From: Thermoactinomyces sp. DSM 45892
Lineage (GTDB): Bacteria > Bacillota > Bacilli > Thermoactinomycetales > Thermoactinomycetaceae
Direction: 5' to 3'
Length of the DNA stretch: 64,000 nucleotides
Assembly (NCBI RefSeq): GCF_900107305.1
Contig: NZ_FNPL01000006.1
Location: forward strand, 111,123 to 175,122
Under the pieces are notes generated by a model, which was given only the letters and a program-made list of their open reading frames with translations, was not told where the DNA came from and searched no databases. Of this stretch, positions 17,763 to 27,289 are shown piece after piece (within the stretch, counting starts at the first letter, position 1; every line of letters begins with the position of its first letter). Both the position numbers and the translations under genes were made by a program.

Positions 17763-19301
17763 TTATACTGGGTACACGGGATGTTTGCGTTCACTAAATA
17801 TCATTTCTTTGCTTTCGTACAACTCTAAACGCTCTTTTAGCTCATCCCGCAATCGCTCAGGGGCAATGATACCATCGATAATGAGCTCACTTGCTAAACG
17901 GTATAAATTGATATCTTCTTGATATTCTTCTCGTTTTTGCTGAATAAATTCATTACGCTCTGACTCTTCTAGCTGAGCGATTTTATTACTATATACCGCA
18001 TTTACAGCGGCTTCGGGGCCCATGACGGCGATTTTCGCTGTTGGGAGAGCTAAGCAACAATCGGGCTCAAAAGCAGGACCTGCCATCGCGTAAAGCCCTG
18101 CACCATATGCTTTACGGACAATGATTGAGATTTTCGGTACGGTTGCTTCTGACATCGCTGCAATCATCTTAGCCCCGTGTCTGATAATCCCCGATCGCTC
18201 TACCTGTGTGCCAATCATGAACCCCGGGATATCGGATAAGAAAATCAACGGGATATTAAAAGCATCACATAACGTGATAAAACGGGCCGACTTATCAGCC
18301 GAGTCGACAAATAAGCTACCGGTCTTCATTTTAGACTGATTCGCAATAATCCCAACAGCCCGTCCATCTAACCGTGCAAATCCCGTTATAATCTCCTTTG
18401 CAAATAATTCCTTCATTTCAAAAAAAGAATTCTCATCAATAATGGCACGAATCAGTTCTTTCATATCAAAGGCTACGTTTTGATTATCGGGAACAATCTC
18501 TTCTATACTCCTGATTCCTGCTTGGATCGACTTGGCTTCTATTATAGATGTCTTCTGTTTGTAATTAGCTGGGAAGTAGCTTAGATAGCGACGAGCCAGC
18601 TCAATCGCTTCTTCTTCATTTTTCGCTAACACATCTCCACAACCACTTACCGAACAATGCATTCTAGCTCCACCCATCTCCTCCAACGTTACTTTTTGAC
18701 CAATCACCATCTCTGCCATTCGTGGGGAAGCAAGATACATACTGGCATTCTTATCTACCATGATTACAATATCGCAAAATGCAGGAATGTATGCACCACC
18801 TGCTGCAGAAGGACCAAACAAAATACACACTTGCGGCACCATTCCAGACATTTTCACTTGGTTATAAAAGATCCTCCCTGCACCTCGGCGATTGGGAAAC
18901 ATCTCCAACTGATCGGTAATTCGTGCACCGGCTGAATCAACTAAGTAGAGCATCGGAACCTTTAACTTTTGGGCGGTCTCTTGAATGCGAATGATTTTCT
19001 CCACTGTACGGGAGCCCCAAGATCCTGCTTTTACCGTAGAATCATTTGCCATGACACATACCGTCTGGCCATTCATCTTCCCTGTCAACGTTACTACACC
19101 GTCCGCAGGAAGCCCCTCTTCCAAACAATTCGCAAATAATCCATCTTCCACACGAATCGTTCCCGGATCTAATAATAACTCTAAGCGATCTCGAACAAAC
19201 AATTTGCTTTGCTCCGCATTTTTTTCATGATACTTGGTTGCCCCACCAGCTCGAATCTTTTGAACCCGTTCCTGTAATTCTTTTGCCCACTGATCATTCA
19301 T
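17763..19301 (-). CDS. yngE: Acyl-CoA carboxylase carboxyltransferase subunit (YngE-like)
   Basis: 512 residues with both crotonase-like carboxyltransferase halves: N-terminal LLDPGTIRVEDGLF and GAGRIFYNQVKMSGMVPQ with SAAGGAYIPAF near residue 164, C-terminal RLDGRAVGIIANQS, IFLSDIPGFMIGTQVE near 353 and GAGLYAMAGPAFEP near 399. The length and the company of a biotin carboxylase, a small biotin carrier, a crotonase and an HMG-CoA lyase point to 3-methylcrotonyl-CoA as substrate (leucine breakdown). Last gene of the operon. Ribosome site GGAGGAGG. Confidence 0.9.
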   Translation of the reverse strand: MNDQWAKELQERVQKIRAGGATKYHEKNAEQSKLFVRDRLELLLDPGTIRVEDGLFANCLEEGLPADGVVTLTGKMNGQTVCVMANDSTVKAGSWGSRTVEKIIRIQETAQKLKVPMLYLVDSAGARITDQLEMFPNRRGAGRIFYNQVKMSGMVPQVCILFGPSAAGGAYIPAFCDIVIMVDKNASMYLASPRMAEMVIGQKVTLEEMGGARMHCSVSGCGDVLAKNEEEAIELARRYLSYFPANYKQKTSIIEAKSIQAGIRSIEEIVPDNQNVAFDMKELIRAIIDENSFFEMKELFAKEIITGFARLDGRAVGIIANQSKMKTGSLFVDSADKSARFITLCDAFNIPLIFLSDIPGFMIGTQVERSGIIRHGAKMIAAMSEATVPKISIIVRKAYGAGLYAMAGPAFEPDCCLALPTAKIAVMGPEAAVNAVYSNKIAQLEESERNEFIQQKREEYQEDINLYRLASELIIDGIIAPERLRDELKERLELYESKEMIFSERKHPVYPV

Positions 19302-19315
19302 CTTAAAACCTCCTC

Positions 19316-20092
19316 CTATTTCCCTTGATAGTTCGGTTTTCGTTTCTCAGCAAACGCCCGTAAACCTTCTAGACGATCCTCAGTTGGTAATAGCGTTTCA
19401 TACGCCTTTGCTTCCACCCATATCCCCGTTCGCACATCTGTTTCAAGGCCACGATCAATTGCAAACTTAGCTTGAGCAAGGGCAAGTGGCGCATTCACAC
19501 ACATCTGGCTAGCCAGTTCTAGTGCTTTTTCCATTCCTGTCTGGCTTTGCTCCACATAGTTAGCGATTCCACAATCAAGTGCTTCGGCAGATGTCAAACG
19601 TCTCGCTGTAAAAATCAATTCTTTTGCTTTACTACTCCCGATTAGGCGTGCTAAACGCTGCGTTCCTCCTGCTCCCGGAATAATGCCTAAAGAAGTTTCG
19701 GTTAATCCTAGCTGAACATGACTTTCGACAATCCGCATATCGCATGATAATGCTAACTCCAAGCCACCACCAAAAGCGTACCCATTCATCACACCGATGA
19801 CAGGTTGGGGTAACTCTGATATTTCCGTAAACGTGTCCCGAATCGTCATTAAGAATTCCCGGACCTGCCGCTCAGACATCGTTTTACGCTCTTTTAAATC
19901 GGCTCCCGCACAAAAAAATTTCTCTCCTGCTCCTGTTAACACAACCACTCGAATATCCCTACGACAAGATATTTCTCTGACCACTTCACGAAGCTTACAT
20001 AATGTCGGAAAGTTAAGCGCATTCCCGGCATCCGCTCGATTTAGTGTAAGAGTAGCAATCCCTTGTTCCACCTCAACTACTACCTCTGACAT
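19316..20092 (-). CDS. yngF: Enoyl-CoA hydratase, probable methylglutaconyl-CoA hydratase (YngF-like)
   Basis: 258-residue crotonase-fold enzyme. Oxyanion-hole motif CAGADLKERK near residue 61 and the GYAFGGGLELALSCDMRI stretch near 108; catalytic-region ETSLGIIPGAGGTQRL near 132 with Glu residues. In this operon it would hydrate 3-methylglutaconyl-CoA to HMG-CoA, feeding the lyase encoded upstream. The stop is 14 bases before the yngE-like start. Confidence 0.88.
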   Translation of the reverse strand: MSEVVVEVEQGIATLTLNRADAGNALNFPTLCKLREVVREISCRRDIRVVVLTGAGEKFFCAGADLKERKTMSERQVREFLMTIRDTFTEISELPQPVIGVMNGYAFGGGLELALSCDMRIVESHVQLGLTETSLGIIPGAGGTQRLARLIGSSKAKELIFTARRLTSAEALDCGIANYVEQSQTGMEKALELASQMCVNAPLALAQAKFAIDRGLETDVRTGIWVEAKAYETLLPTEDRLEGLRAFAEKRKPNYQGK

Positions 20093-20107
20093 GGAATGAA
20101 CCCCCTA

Positions 20108-20992
20108 TTATGCAAAATGGGCACGTAATACTTTCGAAGGTAATTTTTTTTCTAATTGTCCTTCCAACCATTGACTAGTGCGGCATAGCTCATCGAGATC
20201 CACTCCGGTGTCAACCCCAGACCCTTGGAGTAAATAGACCAAATCTTCTGTTGCTAAATTTCCAGAAGCGCCTGGTGCGTACGGACAGCCTCCAAGCCCT
20301 CCGATCGAGCTATCAAATGTTTGAATGCCCATGTCGAAGGCTTGATAGGCATTGGCCACTCCCATCCCTTTCGTATCATGAAAATGAACCGCTACTTTCT
20401 CTGCTGGGAACTGGCTCAAAAGGGATCCTAGAATCCTCTTTACACTTACTGGAGTAGCAACTCCGATCGTATCTCCCATCGATATTTCGTAAACACCTAA
20501 ATCGAACAAGCGCTCACTCATTTCATGGACCTGATCAAGCGAGATTTCTCCTTCATAAGGGCAACCAAATACCGTGGAAAGATATGCTCGTACTCGTAAT
20601 CCTTGTTCCAACGCCACTGGAACGAATTTCGCAAAATCAGCCAAACTCTCTTCCCTCATTCGATTCACGTTTTTTTGATTATGCGTTTCGCTCGCTGAAC
20701 AAAAAATAGCAATCTCTTTTAAAATAGAGTGATTAACCCGTTCTAATCCCTTGGCATTCGGGACAAGTACACGATAATTCACATCGGAGTACGTGGGCAA
20801 TCTCTCTACTAATTCATCGGCATCAGCCAATTGTGGGATCCATTTGGGATGGACAAACGAGGTAGCTTCGATCTCCTTTAATCCGGAGGCAACTAACCTC
20901 TGGATAAGTGTTTTTTTTGCTTGAGTAGATAGGAATCGTTTCTCATTTTGTAATCCATCACGAGGTCCCACTTCCACGATTCGCACATTCAT
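20108..20992 (-). CDS. yngG: Hydroxymethylglutaryl-CoA lyase (YngG-like)
   Basis: 294-residue TIM-barrel enzyme of the DRE-metallolyase group: VEVGPRDGLQNEK at the N-terminus (catalytic Arg and metal Asp), ATSFVHPKWIPQLAD near residue 43, SMGDTIGVATP near 196, VHFHDTKGMGVANAY with metal His near 225, and the GGLGGCPYAPGASGN active-site Cys loop near 260. It splits HMG-CoA to acetyl-CoA and acetoacetate, the end of leucine catabolism. One base separates its stop side from the biotin carrier stop region upstream. Confidence 0.93.
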   Translation of the reverse strand: MNVRIVEVGPRDGLQNEKRFLSTQAKKTLIQRLVASGLKEIEATSFVHPKWIPQLADADELVERLPTYSDVNYRVLVPNAKGLERVNHSILKEIAIFCSASETHNQKNVNRMREESLADFAKFVPVALEQGLRVRAYLSTVFGCPYEGEISLDQVHEMSERLFDLGVYEISMGDTIGVATPVSVKRILGSLLSQFPAEKVAVHFHDTKGMGVANAYQAFDMGIQTFDSSIGGLGGCPYAPGASGNLATEDLVYLLQGSGVDTGVDLDELCRTSQWLEGQLEKKLPSKVLRAHFA

Positions 20993-20993
20993 C

Positions 20994-21212
20994 TTACATC
21001 CCTACTAACTCAAGTAAGACATCGCCTTCAGCAACAAAATCCCCTTCATTTACCATGATTTTTGATACCTTTCCATCCATTTCTGCAGAAAGAGGAATCT
21101 CCATCTTCATCGACTCTAAAATGATGACATCTTGACCACTATCGACCACGTCACCCTCACTCACTAACACTTTCCATACCGTTCCGGCCATACTTGCTTC
21201 TACCTTATTCAT
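20994..21212 (-). CDS. yngHB: Small biotin carboxyl carrier protein (YngHB-like)
   Basis: 72 residues, a lone biotinyl domain. The biotinylation motif ESMKME lies near residue 34, with the lysine as attachment site. N-terminal VEASMAGTVWKVLV and C-terminal VNEGDFVAEGDVLLEL form the two-fold repeat of the fold. It would carry carboxybiotin between the carboxylase upstream and the carboxyltransferase downstream. Ribosome site GGAAGGGAAAG. Confidence 0.93.
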   Translation of the reverse strand: MNKVEASMAGTVWKVLVSEGDVVDSGQDVIILESMKMEIPLSAEMDGKVSKIMVNEGDFVAEGDVLLELVGM

Positions 21213-21216
21213 CTCT

Positions 21217-22554
21217 TCACTTTCCCTTCCGATTAGCTAGAATCGTTGTATCATATTTGCCAGAGACAAAGTCGGGATGATCCAGCAATTCTACTAGTAG
21301 TGGTAAGTTACATTTGATGCCCTCTATCTTCATTTGAGCGAAAGTCTCTCTGCTTTTTGCGAGTACTTCCTCTCTACTGGAGCCCGAAATAATGCATTTC
21401 GCAATCATCGGATCATAAAAGGGAGTAATCGTATTTCCTGCTTCTACCCCAGCATCAAAGCGGATTCCGTCCCCTTCTGGGAATGAAAACACTTCGATTT
21501 TTCCGGGTGATGGAAAAAAAGTGACTGGATCTTCTGCATATAAACGATATTCGATTGCATGACCTTGTGGTTGTAAGTCTGTTTGCTTCCATGGAAGCGC
21601 TTTCTCTTTTGCGATTGCTAACTGCCATGATACGAGATCAAGACCCGTAATCGCCTCTGTAACCGGATGTTCCACTTGTAAACGAGTGTTCATCTCAATA
21701 AAATAGCAATTCTCTTGCTGGTCGACGAGAAATTCAACCGTTCCGGCTCCGTAGTAACCAACTGCATGAACCGCTTGGAGGGCCGCCTGATACAGCCTTT
21801 CGCGCGCTTCCTGACTAATAGAGGGTGATAAACTTTCTTCGATCATTTTTTGATTACGACGTTGAACCGAACACTCTCTTTCAAATAGATGAAGTGCATT
21901 TCCATGCTGATCGGCTAATACTTGTACTTCAATATGACGGGAGCGCTCTAAAAATTTCTCCAAGAAGACAGCGGAGCTTCCAAAGTACATCTCTGCTCGT
22001 TTCTGTGTAGTTGCGAAATGTTTCTCTAAGTCGTGATCGGAATGACAAAGCACCATTCCTACCCCGCCGCCTCCTGCACTTGCTTTCAAAAGTACCGGAT
22101 AGCCAATTTGGTTCGCAATATGCACGGCTTCTTCCCATGTTACGATTTCTTCCGATCCAGGCACAACTGGAACTTTCGCCTCGATCATCATCTGCCGAGC
22201 CATTACCTTGTCTCCCATCTGGGCGATTACACTTGGCTTCGGTCCAACCCAGATTAAGCCAGCATCTAGCACCTTTTGTGCAAAGGTAGCATTCTCAGAA
22301 AGGAGCCCGTAACCAGGATGGATAGCATCTGCACAAGCCTTCTTGGCAACATCTATCATCGTATCCATTTGTAGATAGCTTTTAGCCACAGGCGGCTCCC
22401 CTATTAAATATGACTCATCCGCCATTTTAACAAAAGGCATCTCTAGGTCTGCTTGCGAATAAACAGCTACTGTTTGAATCCCTTGCTCTCTACAAGTTCG
22501 AATAATTCGAGAGGCAATCTCACCACGATTCGCAATCAGTAATTTTTGAATCAA
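21217..22554 (-). CDS. yngH: Biotin carboxylase subunit (YngH-like)
   Basis: 445 residues starting at TTG 22554 (MIQKLLIANRGEIASR), preferred over GTG 22563 because GAGGTGAT lies 6 bases before the TTG. ATP-grasp domain with KASAGGGGVGMVLCHS near residue 157, ERECSVQRRNQKMIEE near 230 and FIEMNTRLQVEHPVTE near 284 (catalytic Glu/Arg). First gene of the five-gene leucine/methylcrotonyl-CoA operon; acyl-CoA synthetase and dehydrogenase genes (yngI, yngJ) seen in B. subtilis are absent here. Confidence 0.93.
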   Translation of the reverse strand: MIQKLLIANRGEIASRIIRTCREQGIQTVAVYSQADLEMPFVKMADESYLIGEPPVAKSYLQMDTMIDVAKKACADAIHPGYGLLSENATFAQKVLDAGLIWVGPKPSVIAQMGDKVMARQMMIEAKVPVVPGSEEIVTWEEAVHIANQIGYPVLLKASAGGGGVGMVLCHSDHDLEKHFATTQKRAEMYFGSSAVFLEKFLERSRHIEVQVLADQHGNALHLFERECSVQRRNQKMIEESLSPSISQEARERLYQAALQAVHAVGYYGAGTVEFLVDQQENCYFIEMNTRLQVEHPVTEAITGLDLVSWQLAIAKEKALPWKQTDLQPQGHAIEYRLYAEDPVTFFPSPGKIEVFSFPEGDGIRFDAGVEAGNTITPFYDPMIAKCIISGSSREEVLAKSRETFAQMKIEGIKCNLPLLVELLDHPDFVSGKYDTTILANRKGK

Positions 22555-22704
22555 AGCTATCACCTCTTCCTCATAATAAATTTATTTAAGTTAATAAGAT
22601 TCCAATTTAAAATTCTCTGTATAGACATTCAATTCCTGCTAGCAAATCAAATTCGTGTATAATAAAAGGAGTAAAAGACGATTTATGATAAGGGGGAACT
22701 CCTT

Positions 22705-23178
22705 GTGGCGTACAAAGTAGAGCGTCTACAAATTAATTACAAAACCTTAGAAGAATTCCAGAAATTTCGCGAGTTTGGTCTCCCAGAACTTTCTATGCTA
22801 GAAGACTTACAAGATAATCTGGTGGAGAACGACAACTACTCCTCTCCTTTCTACGGTATCTACCTGCAAGGTCAATTAGTTGCCCGTATGAGTTTATACG
22901 AAGTGGGTGCAAAGTATGACCGCTACTTCTCTCCCCCTCAAACCTTTTATGAACTATGGAAACTGGAAGTACTATCTGAATATCGTGGCCAAGGACTCGG
23001 AAAAGCACTCGTACAATTCGCTCTGAGTCTAAGCCATCCTATCAAGACCAATGCCAGACATCGCTCCGATCCATTCTGGGATAAAATCGGTTTTATTCCT
23101 TGTAAGTATAATCCCGTTCGAGATCGCGGGGAAAGCCCTTACGTCTGGCTACCAGAAGGAACTACTCTACAAGAATGA
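22705..23178 (+). CDS. ylbP: GNAT-family N-acetyltransferase (YlbP-like)
   Basis: 157 residues from GTG 22705 with AGGGGGAAC upstream. The acetyl-CoA loop is EYRGQGLGKALVQFAL near residue 93. The final part (FWDKIGFIPCKYNPVRDRGESPYVW) matches the Bacillales YlbP group. Faces the gerR-like gene and shares a terminator with it; the same pair (ylbO-ylbP) precedes panE-bshC-mraZ in B. subtilis. Substrate unknown. Confidence 0.82.
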   Translation: MAYKVERLQINYKTLEEFQKFREFGLPELSMLEDLQDNLVENDNYSSPFYGIYLQGQLVARMSLYEVGAKYDRYFSPPQTFYELWKLEVLSEYRGQGLGKALVQFALSLSHPIKTNARHRSDPFWDKIGFIPCKYNPVRDRGESPYVWLPEGTTLQE

Positions 23179-23182
23179 AAAT

Positions 23183-23211
23183 AGGAAGCCCACTTTTCAG
23201 TAGGGCTTCCT
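23183..23211. terminator. Bidirectional terminator between ylbP and the gerR-like gene
   Basis: Perfect 9-base stem AGGAAGCCC / GGGCTTCCT with an 11-base loop between convergent genes. Confidence 0.75.
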
Positions 23212-23214
23212 CTA

Positions 23215-23880
23215 TTATTTGTCCACTCTCTCTAAGTTCCCATTTGCCTCCATACGAAAGCGAGACTTAGCCTCTTCCTCTTCCTCCGATAAAATGGATA
23301 ACTTACGAGCACGATCCATAATTTGAACCAGCATCCGATAATCATCATTTACCATGCGATAATCTCTTTCTACATGATTCAACTGGTTCTTCATCTCTTG
23401 ATTTTCATGTTGCAGGCGAGCAAGATATTCCTCTCGTTCCATCAACTCTTTTTCCAACTGCTTTTGCTGACGTTTTAGCTCTGTCATCTCATTTTTATGT
23501 TGACGCAAATAGCGAATAATATGGTCCAAAGAGTACACAGGATCAGATCCCTCTTGATACTCTTCAAACTCTATTCTCGGCATAGACTGCTGACTCATAT
23601 TTACACTGCTATGGGATAGAGATGAAGTGCTTGAAATTCTGACACGCTCTTGACTCCTCTTTTGCCGTTGGCTTTTCGCAATTTGAATCGCAGCATCATA
23701 CTGTTTGCGTACTGCACTATTCCACCGAAAGCCACACGCTGCGGGAGTACGCCCTAATCTCTCTGCCACTTCTTCAAATGCAGATAGCTGGGTTCCTCCC
23801 TCTCGAATATGACGCAAGGTTATCTCTGCTAGAATCAAATCATCTTCCGTAGTCCAAGCATCTTGACGTTTGACAGCCAT
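23215..23880 (-). CDS. gerR: RsfA/GerR-family sporulation transcription regulator
   Basis: 221 residues. N-terminal Myb/SANT-like helix domain (about residues 5-60: [22 protein letters not shown], then [21 protein letters not shown]), a variable middle, and a C-terminal coiled coil (about 125-195) rich in Glu/Lys/Gln. B. subtilis GerR (YlbO) is a mother-cell regulator under sigma-E that adjusts coat gene expression; RsfA is the prespore paralogue. Position beside ylbP supports GerR. Confidence 0.8.
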   Translation of the reverse strand: MAVKRQDAWTTEDDLILAEITLRHIREGGTQLSAFEEVAERLGRTPAACGFRWNSAVRKQYDAAIQIAKSQRQKRSQERVRISSTSSLSHSSVNMSQQSMPRIEFEEYQEGSDPVYSLDHIIRYLRQHKNEMTELKRQQKQLEKELMEREEYLARLQHENQEMKNQLNHVERDYRMVNDDYRMLVQIMDRARKLSILSEEEEEAKSRFRMEANGNLERVDK

Positions 23881-24034
23881 AGACTTCCTCCTACCTTTTT
23901 AGATCCATAGACATACTAGTCTTCGCTCTATTTGTATGCAAAACATAAGAATTGTAGTATCTACTCTACTCTTTTTTTATTGCCGAAAGAGAGTGCTTGT
24001 ATACATGTAGCCTAGTCTGATAGGAGGAAAATGT

Positions 24035-24805
24035 TCATCTACCGCGACGAATCAAAAAGGAGTCCACTGCTAGGCGATGCTCTTCTGTCTCCCAAAACAA
24101 TCCACACTTCTTAGCCTCTAATTCAAATAATTCAGTACTAGATGCCCCTTTTTCTACTCGTTTTGCTAGCTTCTTGTAGTGACTGATTAGATCCCGAGAA
24201 AGCTTCGTATAGGGTTGTAACCAATCATGAAATGGATCATCAAATGATTGATCTTCTTCTCCTAATAAAAAATCTATCATCCCCAACTCCATTCCTTCTC
24301 TGGCAGAATACCTTTTTCCGCTTAATAAAATTTTCATAGCAGTTGAAATCCCTACCTTTTTCATCAATCGCACTGCCCCACCCCAACCCGTCGTAATTCC
24401 AAGGCGCACTTGAATCATACCGAGTGTCGCATGATCATTTGCAACAACCCAATCACAACTCATTGCGATTTCACACCCACCCCCGACAGCAGGCCCTTCG
24501 ATCCTCGCAATCGTGAGAACAGGTAACTGGTAAATACGTTCTAAAATTCCTCCCATGCGCTTCATAATCGGCTCTATCTCCGCGCAAGTGTGTAGCTGAT
24601 GGAACTCTTCTAAATCCCCACCTGAAACAAAAGCGTTTGTATCTCCTCGAAAGATAATGATTTTTATCTGTGAATCTTGCTCCCACTCTAATAATAACTG
24701 CTCTAGCTCACTCATCATTTGCTGATTCACAGCATTTCGAACCGTTGGTCGATGAAATTGAACGATGGCAACATCACCCTGTTTATGATATTTTACGGTT
24801 TCCAT
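24035..24805 (-). CDS. Enoyl-CoA hydratase/isomerase family protein
   Basis: 256 residues, crotonase fold: FVSGGDLEEFHQL near residue 60 (oxyanion loop) and GPAVGGGCEIAMSCDWVV near 105. The second catalytic position is LGITTGWGGAVRL instead of the Glu-containing LGIxPGxGG pattern, so hydratase chemistry is doubtful and another crotonase reaction (decarboxylase, isomerase) is possible. It stands alone between the gerR-like gene and yqgY. AAAGGAT before the ATG. Confidence 0.75.
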   Translation of the reverse strand: METVKYHKQGDVAIVQFHRPTVRNAVNQQMMSELEQLLLEWEQDSQIKIIIFRGDTNAFVSGGDLEEFHQLHTCAEIEPIMKRMGGILERIYQLPVLTIARIEGPAVGGGCEIAMSCDWVVANDHATLGMIQVRLGITTGWGGAVRLMKKVGISTAMKILLSGKRYSAREGMELGMIDFLLGEEDQSFDDPFHDWLQPYTKLSRDLISHYKKLAKRVEKGASSTELFELEAKKCGLFWETEEHRLAVDSFLIRRGR

Positions 24806-24930
24806 TTCTAAGCATCCTTTCTCTTTTGCTTGCGACTCATGAATGCACTTAGTATAATGTATTTGGTTATACTAGCTAAATCAAGATTATCACGAAACAG
24901 CAAACCCATACATAGGAAGGAGTGGGGCTT

Positions 24931-25173
24931 GTGGATCGCATGTTTAAAGTATTAGGATTCTGGGCATTTATCATCGCTATCATGTTCTTAGCAGGTGGCC
25001 ATCATTTTCAAATTCCCGCAATCCTATTCTTCGTGCAAGCACTGCTATTTTATATCTTCGGTGCTATGAAACTTACCGAAAAAACCTACATGTACTTGTT
25101 TGGCGGTTATATGTTTATCTCTTTCGTCGGCATGGTTTGGTATGCAAACTTTATGATGAAAATGCCTGCTTAA
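24931..25173 (+). CDS. yqgY: DUF2626 membrane protein (YqgY-like)
   Basis: 80 residues from GTG 24931 (MDRMFKVLGFWAF), the family's usual N-terminus, with AAGGAG 8 bases upstream; an upstream GTG at 24922 is too close to that site. Three short hydrophobic segments. A small Bacillales-specific family with no assigned function. Confidence 0.85.
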   Translation: MDRMFKVLGFWAFIIAIMFLAGGHHFQIPAILFFVQALLFYIFGAMKLTEKTYMYLFGGYMFISFVGMVWYANFMMKMPA

Positions 25174-25186
25174 CAAGTACTAAGTG

Positions 25187-25219
25187 GCCAACTAGGAAAT
25201 TCCATAGTTGGCTTTTTTT
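25187..25219 (+). terminator. Intrinsic terminator after yqgY
   Basis: Perfect 8-base stem GCCAACTA / TAGTTGGC with a 10-base loop and a run of seven T. Confidence 0.92.
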
Positions 25220-25221
25220 GT

Positions 25222-26337
25222 TTAAAGTGTACATTTCGTTTGTACAAGCACTTGAAATGCTTCTCCCATCCACTGCGGGTGCACTAACTGCTGAATCGCT
25301 CGTCTTGCTTTTTCAGTTGAAGAAAATGGATCGGGACTTGGAGACGGCATTAACTCTAAAATCCCCTGTTCGAGTAAAAATTCAGACTGTAACTGATGTG
25401 AAATCGTCTCTAACTCGTACGTTTCTCCCCATTGTTTGAGTAAATCAAAATTTACATGCGCCGTCAGGTCCACCTCCCCCACTCGGTCTGGAAGATGGGA
25501 CACAATCTGGTGCTCACAAAACCCACGAATCGTCCCTTGGTAACGAAAATCGACATAAAGTTCATCCATCGAAACTCCGTAATCAATCGTAAAAATGACT
25601 CCCGTATTCATCCATGTAGAAAGCGTTTGTAGCCACTTCTTAGCATAAAGATTCATTTCAACTCGTTGCCCTACCTTAGAGGGAGTCGGAAGCTCCTGAA
25701 TAGCTTGTGACAACTCTTCCGATGAACAATCCCCTAGTTCCTCTAGCCATCTCCCATCACCCTCCCTGATGTAAACTTCTAGCCACCTCGTTCCATCCCA
25801 TTCTAGAAGATGAATAGGAAATGCGTCTACTAACTCATTACTCGTTAGAATCGTATAGTCTCCCGGTTGAATCTCTTCTACTTTTTCACACCACTGGATT
25901 GAATACGGACTCATCGATTGCAAGCGTTCCTGTTGAATCTTCCTATGCATGCTACTTGTCTCAACTAAATAGATCTCCATCTCATCTGAGGAGACCCCAA
26001 ATCCAGCCAAAGCTCGGATCATCTGTTCCATGAGACGACCGTCTCCTGATCCCATCTCGACTAACTGCCAGACAGAACCTTTTGACACTTGACTCGATTT
26101 CCATTTCTCCACTTCACTTACAAATGCCTTTGCCAACACAGTTCCATAAACATCGCCAACGTGCGCATTGGTATAAAAATCACCTTTTTTTCCTAATTTT
26201 ATACGATTATGAGAATAATAACCCCACTTAGGATGATAAAGAGATGTATTCATAAATTGTTGATACGAAATGTGCTGATTCGGATGTTCACGGATCAAAG
26301 TTACGATCTCTTTTTTTAAACACTCCACTGTACTCAC
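25222..26337 (-). CDS. SAM-dependent methyltransferase, MidA/NDUFAF7 (COG1565) family
   Basis: 371 residues from GTG 26337, selected because GAGGAGG stands 9 bases upstream. Motifs: SYQQFMNTSLYHPKWGYYS near residue 24, VGDVYGTVLAKAF, VEMGSGDGRLMEQMIRAL near 83 (SAM site), LTSNELVDAFPIHLLEW near 153 and FTIDYGVSMDELY near 252. The mitochondrial member methylates an arginine of complex I; the bacterial substrate is unknown. Confidence 0.85.
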   Translation of the reverse strand: MSTVECLKKEIVTLIREHPNQHISYQQFMNTSLYHPKWGYYSHNRIKLGKKGDFYTNAHVGDVYGTVLAKAFVSEVEKWKSSQVSKGSVWQLVEMGSGDGRLMEQMIRALAGFGVSSDEMEIYLVETSSMHRKIQQERLQSMSPYSIQWCEKVEEIQPGDYTILTSNELVDAFPIHLLEWDGTRWLEVYIREGDGRWLEELGDCSSEELSQAIQELPTPSKVGQRVEMNLYAKKWLQTLSTWMNTGVIFTIDYGVSMDELYVDFRYQGTIRGFCEHQIVSHLPDRVGEVDLTAHVNFDLLKQWGETYELETISHQLQSEFLLEQGILELMPSPSPDPFSSTEKARRAIQQLVHPQWMGEAFQVLVQTKCTL

Positions 26338-26418
26338 TCTTTTTAGCCTCCTCAAACACACAGAAAAGAGTGAACTTAATTGCCCACTCTCTGTCTAATC
26401 TTATTTCATTAATGACCA

Positions 26419-26733
26419 TTACTCAACAGGGCCCATCCACTCTAACATACCGCCCTTTAGATTGTATAAATGGGTATACCCGTGATCTGCTAATACTTCT
26501 GCAGCATACACACTACGTACACCACTCCGACAAATCAGAAGGATATTTCGACCCTTAAAATCCGCTAACTCCGCTTGACGTTGCTCCAATTCATCTAAAG
26601 GAATATGAAGCGAATCAGGGATGTGCCCTTCTTCATATTCTTCTATCGTCCGAACATCCACCCATACATAATGATCTTTCTCTTCTTGATAACGATTACT
26701 TACCTCACTTGCTTCTATATGTTGATAGCCCAT
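26419..26733 (-). CDS. Rhodanese-like domain protein
   Basis: 104-residue single rhodanese domain: VWVDVRTIEEYEEGHIPDSLHIPLDEL near residues 23-48 and the active-site loop CRSGVRS with the persulfide cysteine near residue 70. Similar to YqhL-type sulfurtransferases. It follows the resA-like gene by 12 bases and is probably co-transcribed, in keeping with thiol/sulfur handling. AGGAGG ribosome site. Confidence 0.88.
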   Translation of the reverse strand: MGYQHIEASEVSNRYQEEKDHYVWVDVRTIEEYEEGHIPDSLHIPLDELEQRQAELADFKGRNILLICRSGVRSVYAAEVLADHGYTHLYNLKGGMLEWMGPVE

Positions 26734-26745
26734 AAAATCCTCCTG

Positions 26746-27273
26746 CTACTTTTTAGGTAAAATTTCATTTACATACACTTCTAATTGTGCCAAATTCAAT
26801 TCTCCCATGTTTTGTCTCACTACGATTCCTTTTTCATCAATAAAAAAAGTACTTGGAATCGGTCCAACACGGTACAGACGAGTAACATCTTTATCCGGAT
26901 CTAACCAGACTGGGAAATCGAGATCATACGACTTCATAAAGGAGTGAACGGCTACGTCGCTTTCCCCTACATTTACGGCTACAATTTCAAATCCCTTGTC
27001 TCGGTATTTCTTATACACTTGCTTCATCGCTGGCATCTCTGCTTTACAAGGCTCACACCACGTACCCCAAAAGTTTAACATAACGCCTTTTCCCTTTAGA
27101 TCACTCAGCGACTTTTTTTTACCATCCAGTGTCGTTAAAGTAAAGTTTGGAGCCACATCTCCTCTATCCGGCTGCTTCCCACCACTACTCATCTGATAAA
27201 TTGTATAACCTACCATCACTATTAAGACTACAAAAATAAGGCGTCGTACCCAGTATCTTGTCTGTTTGTTCAT
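26746..27273 (-). CDS. resA: ResA-like membrane-anchored thiol-disulfide oxidoreductase
   Basis: 175 residues from ATG 27273 (AGGTGA upstream). One N-terminal membrane anchor (about residues 10-28), then a thioredoxin fold with the active site WCEPC near residue 71 inside NFWGTWCEPCKAEMP, the exact active-site type of ResA, which reduces apocytochrome c outside the membrane. A cis-Pro loop PIPSTFFID is near 145. Adjacent ccdA would supply electrons. Confidence 0.88.
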   Translation of the reverse strand: MNKQTRYWVRRLIFVVLIVMVGYTIYQMSSGGKQPDRGDVAPNFTLTTLDGKKKSLSDLKGKGVMLNFWGTWCEPCKAEMPAMKQVYKKYRDKGFEIVAVNVGESDVAVHSFMKSYDLDFPVWLDPDKDVTRLYRVGPIPSTFFIDEKGIVVRQNMGELNLAQLEVYVNEILPKK

Positions 27274-27289
27274 CCCACTCACCTGTTAG

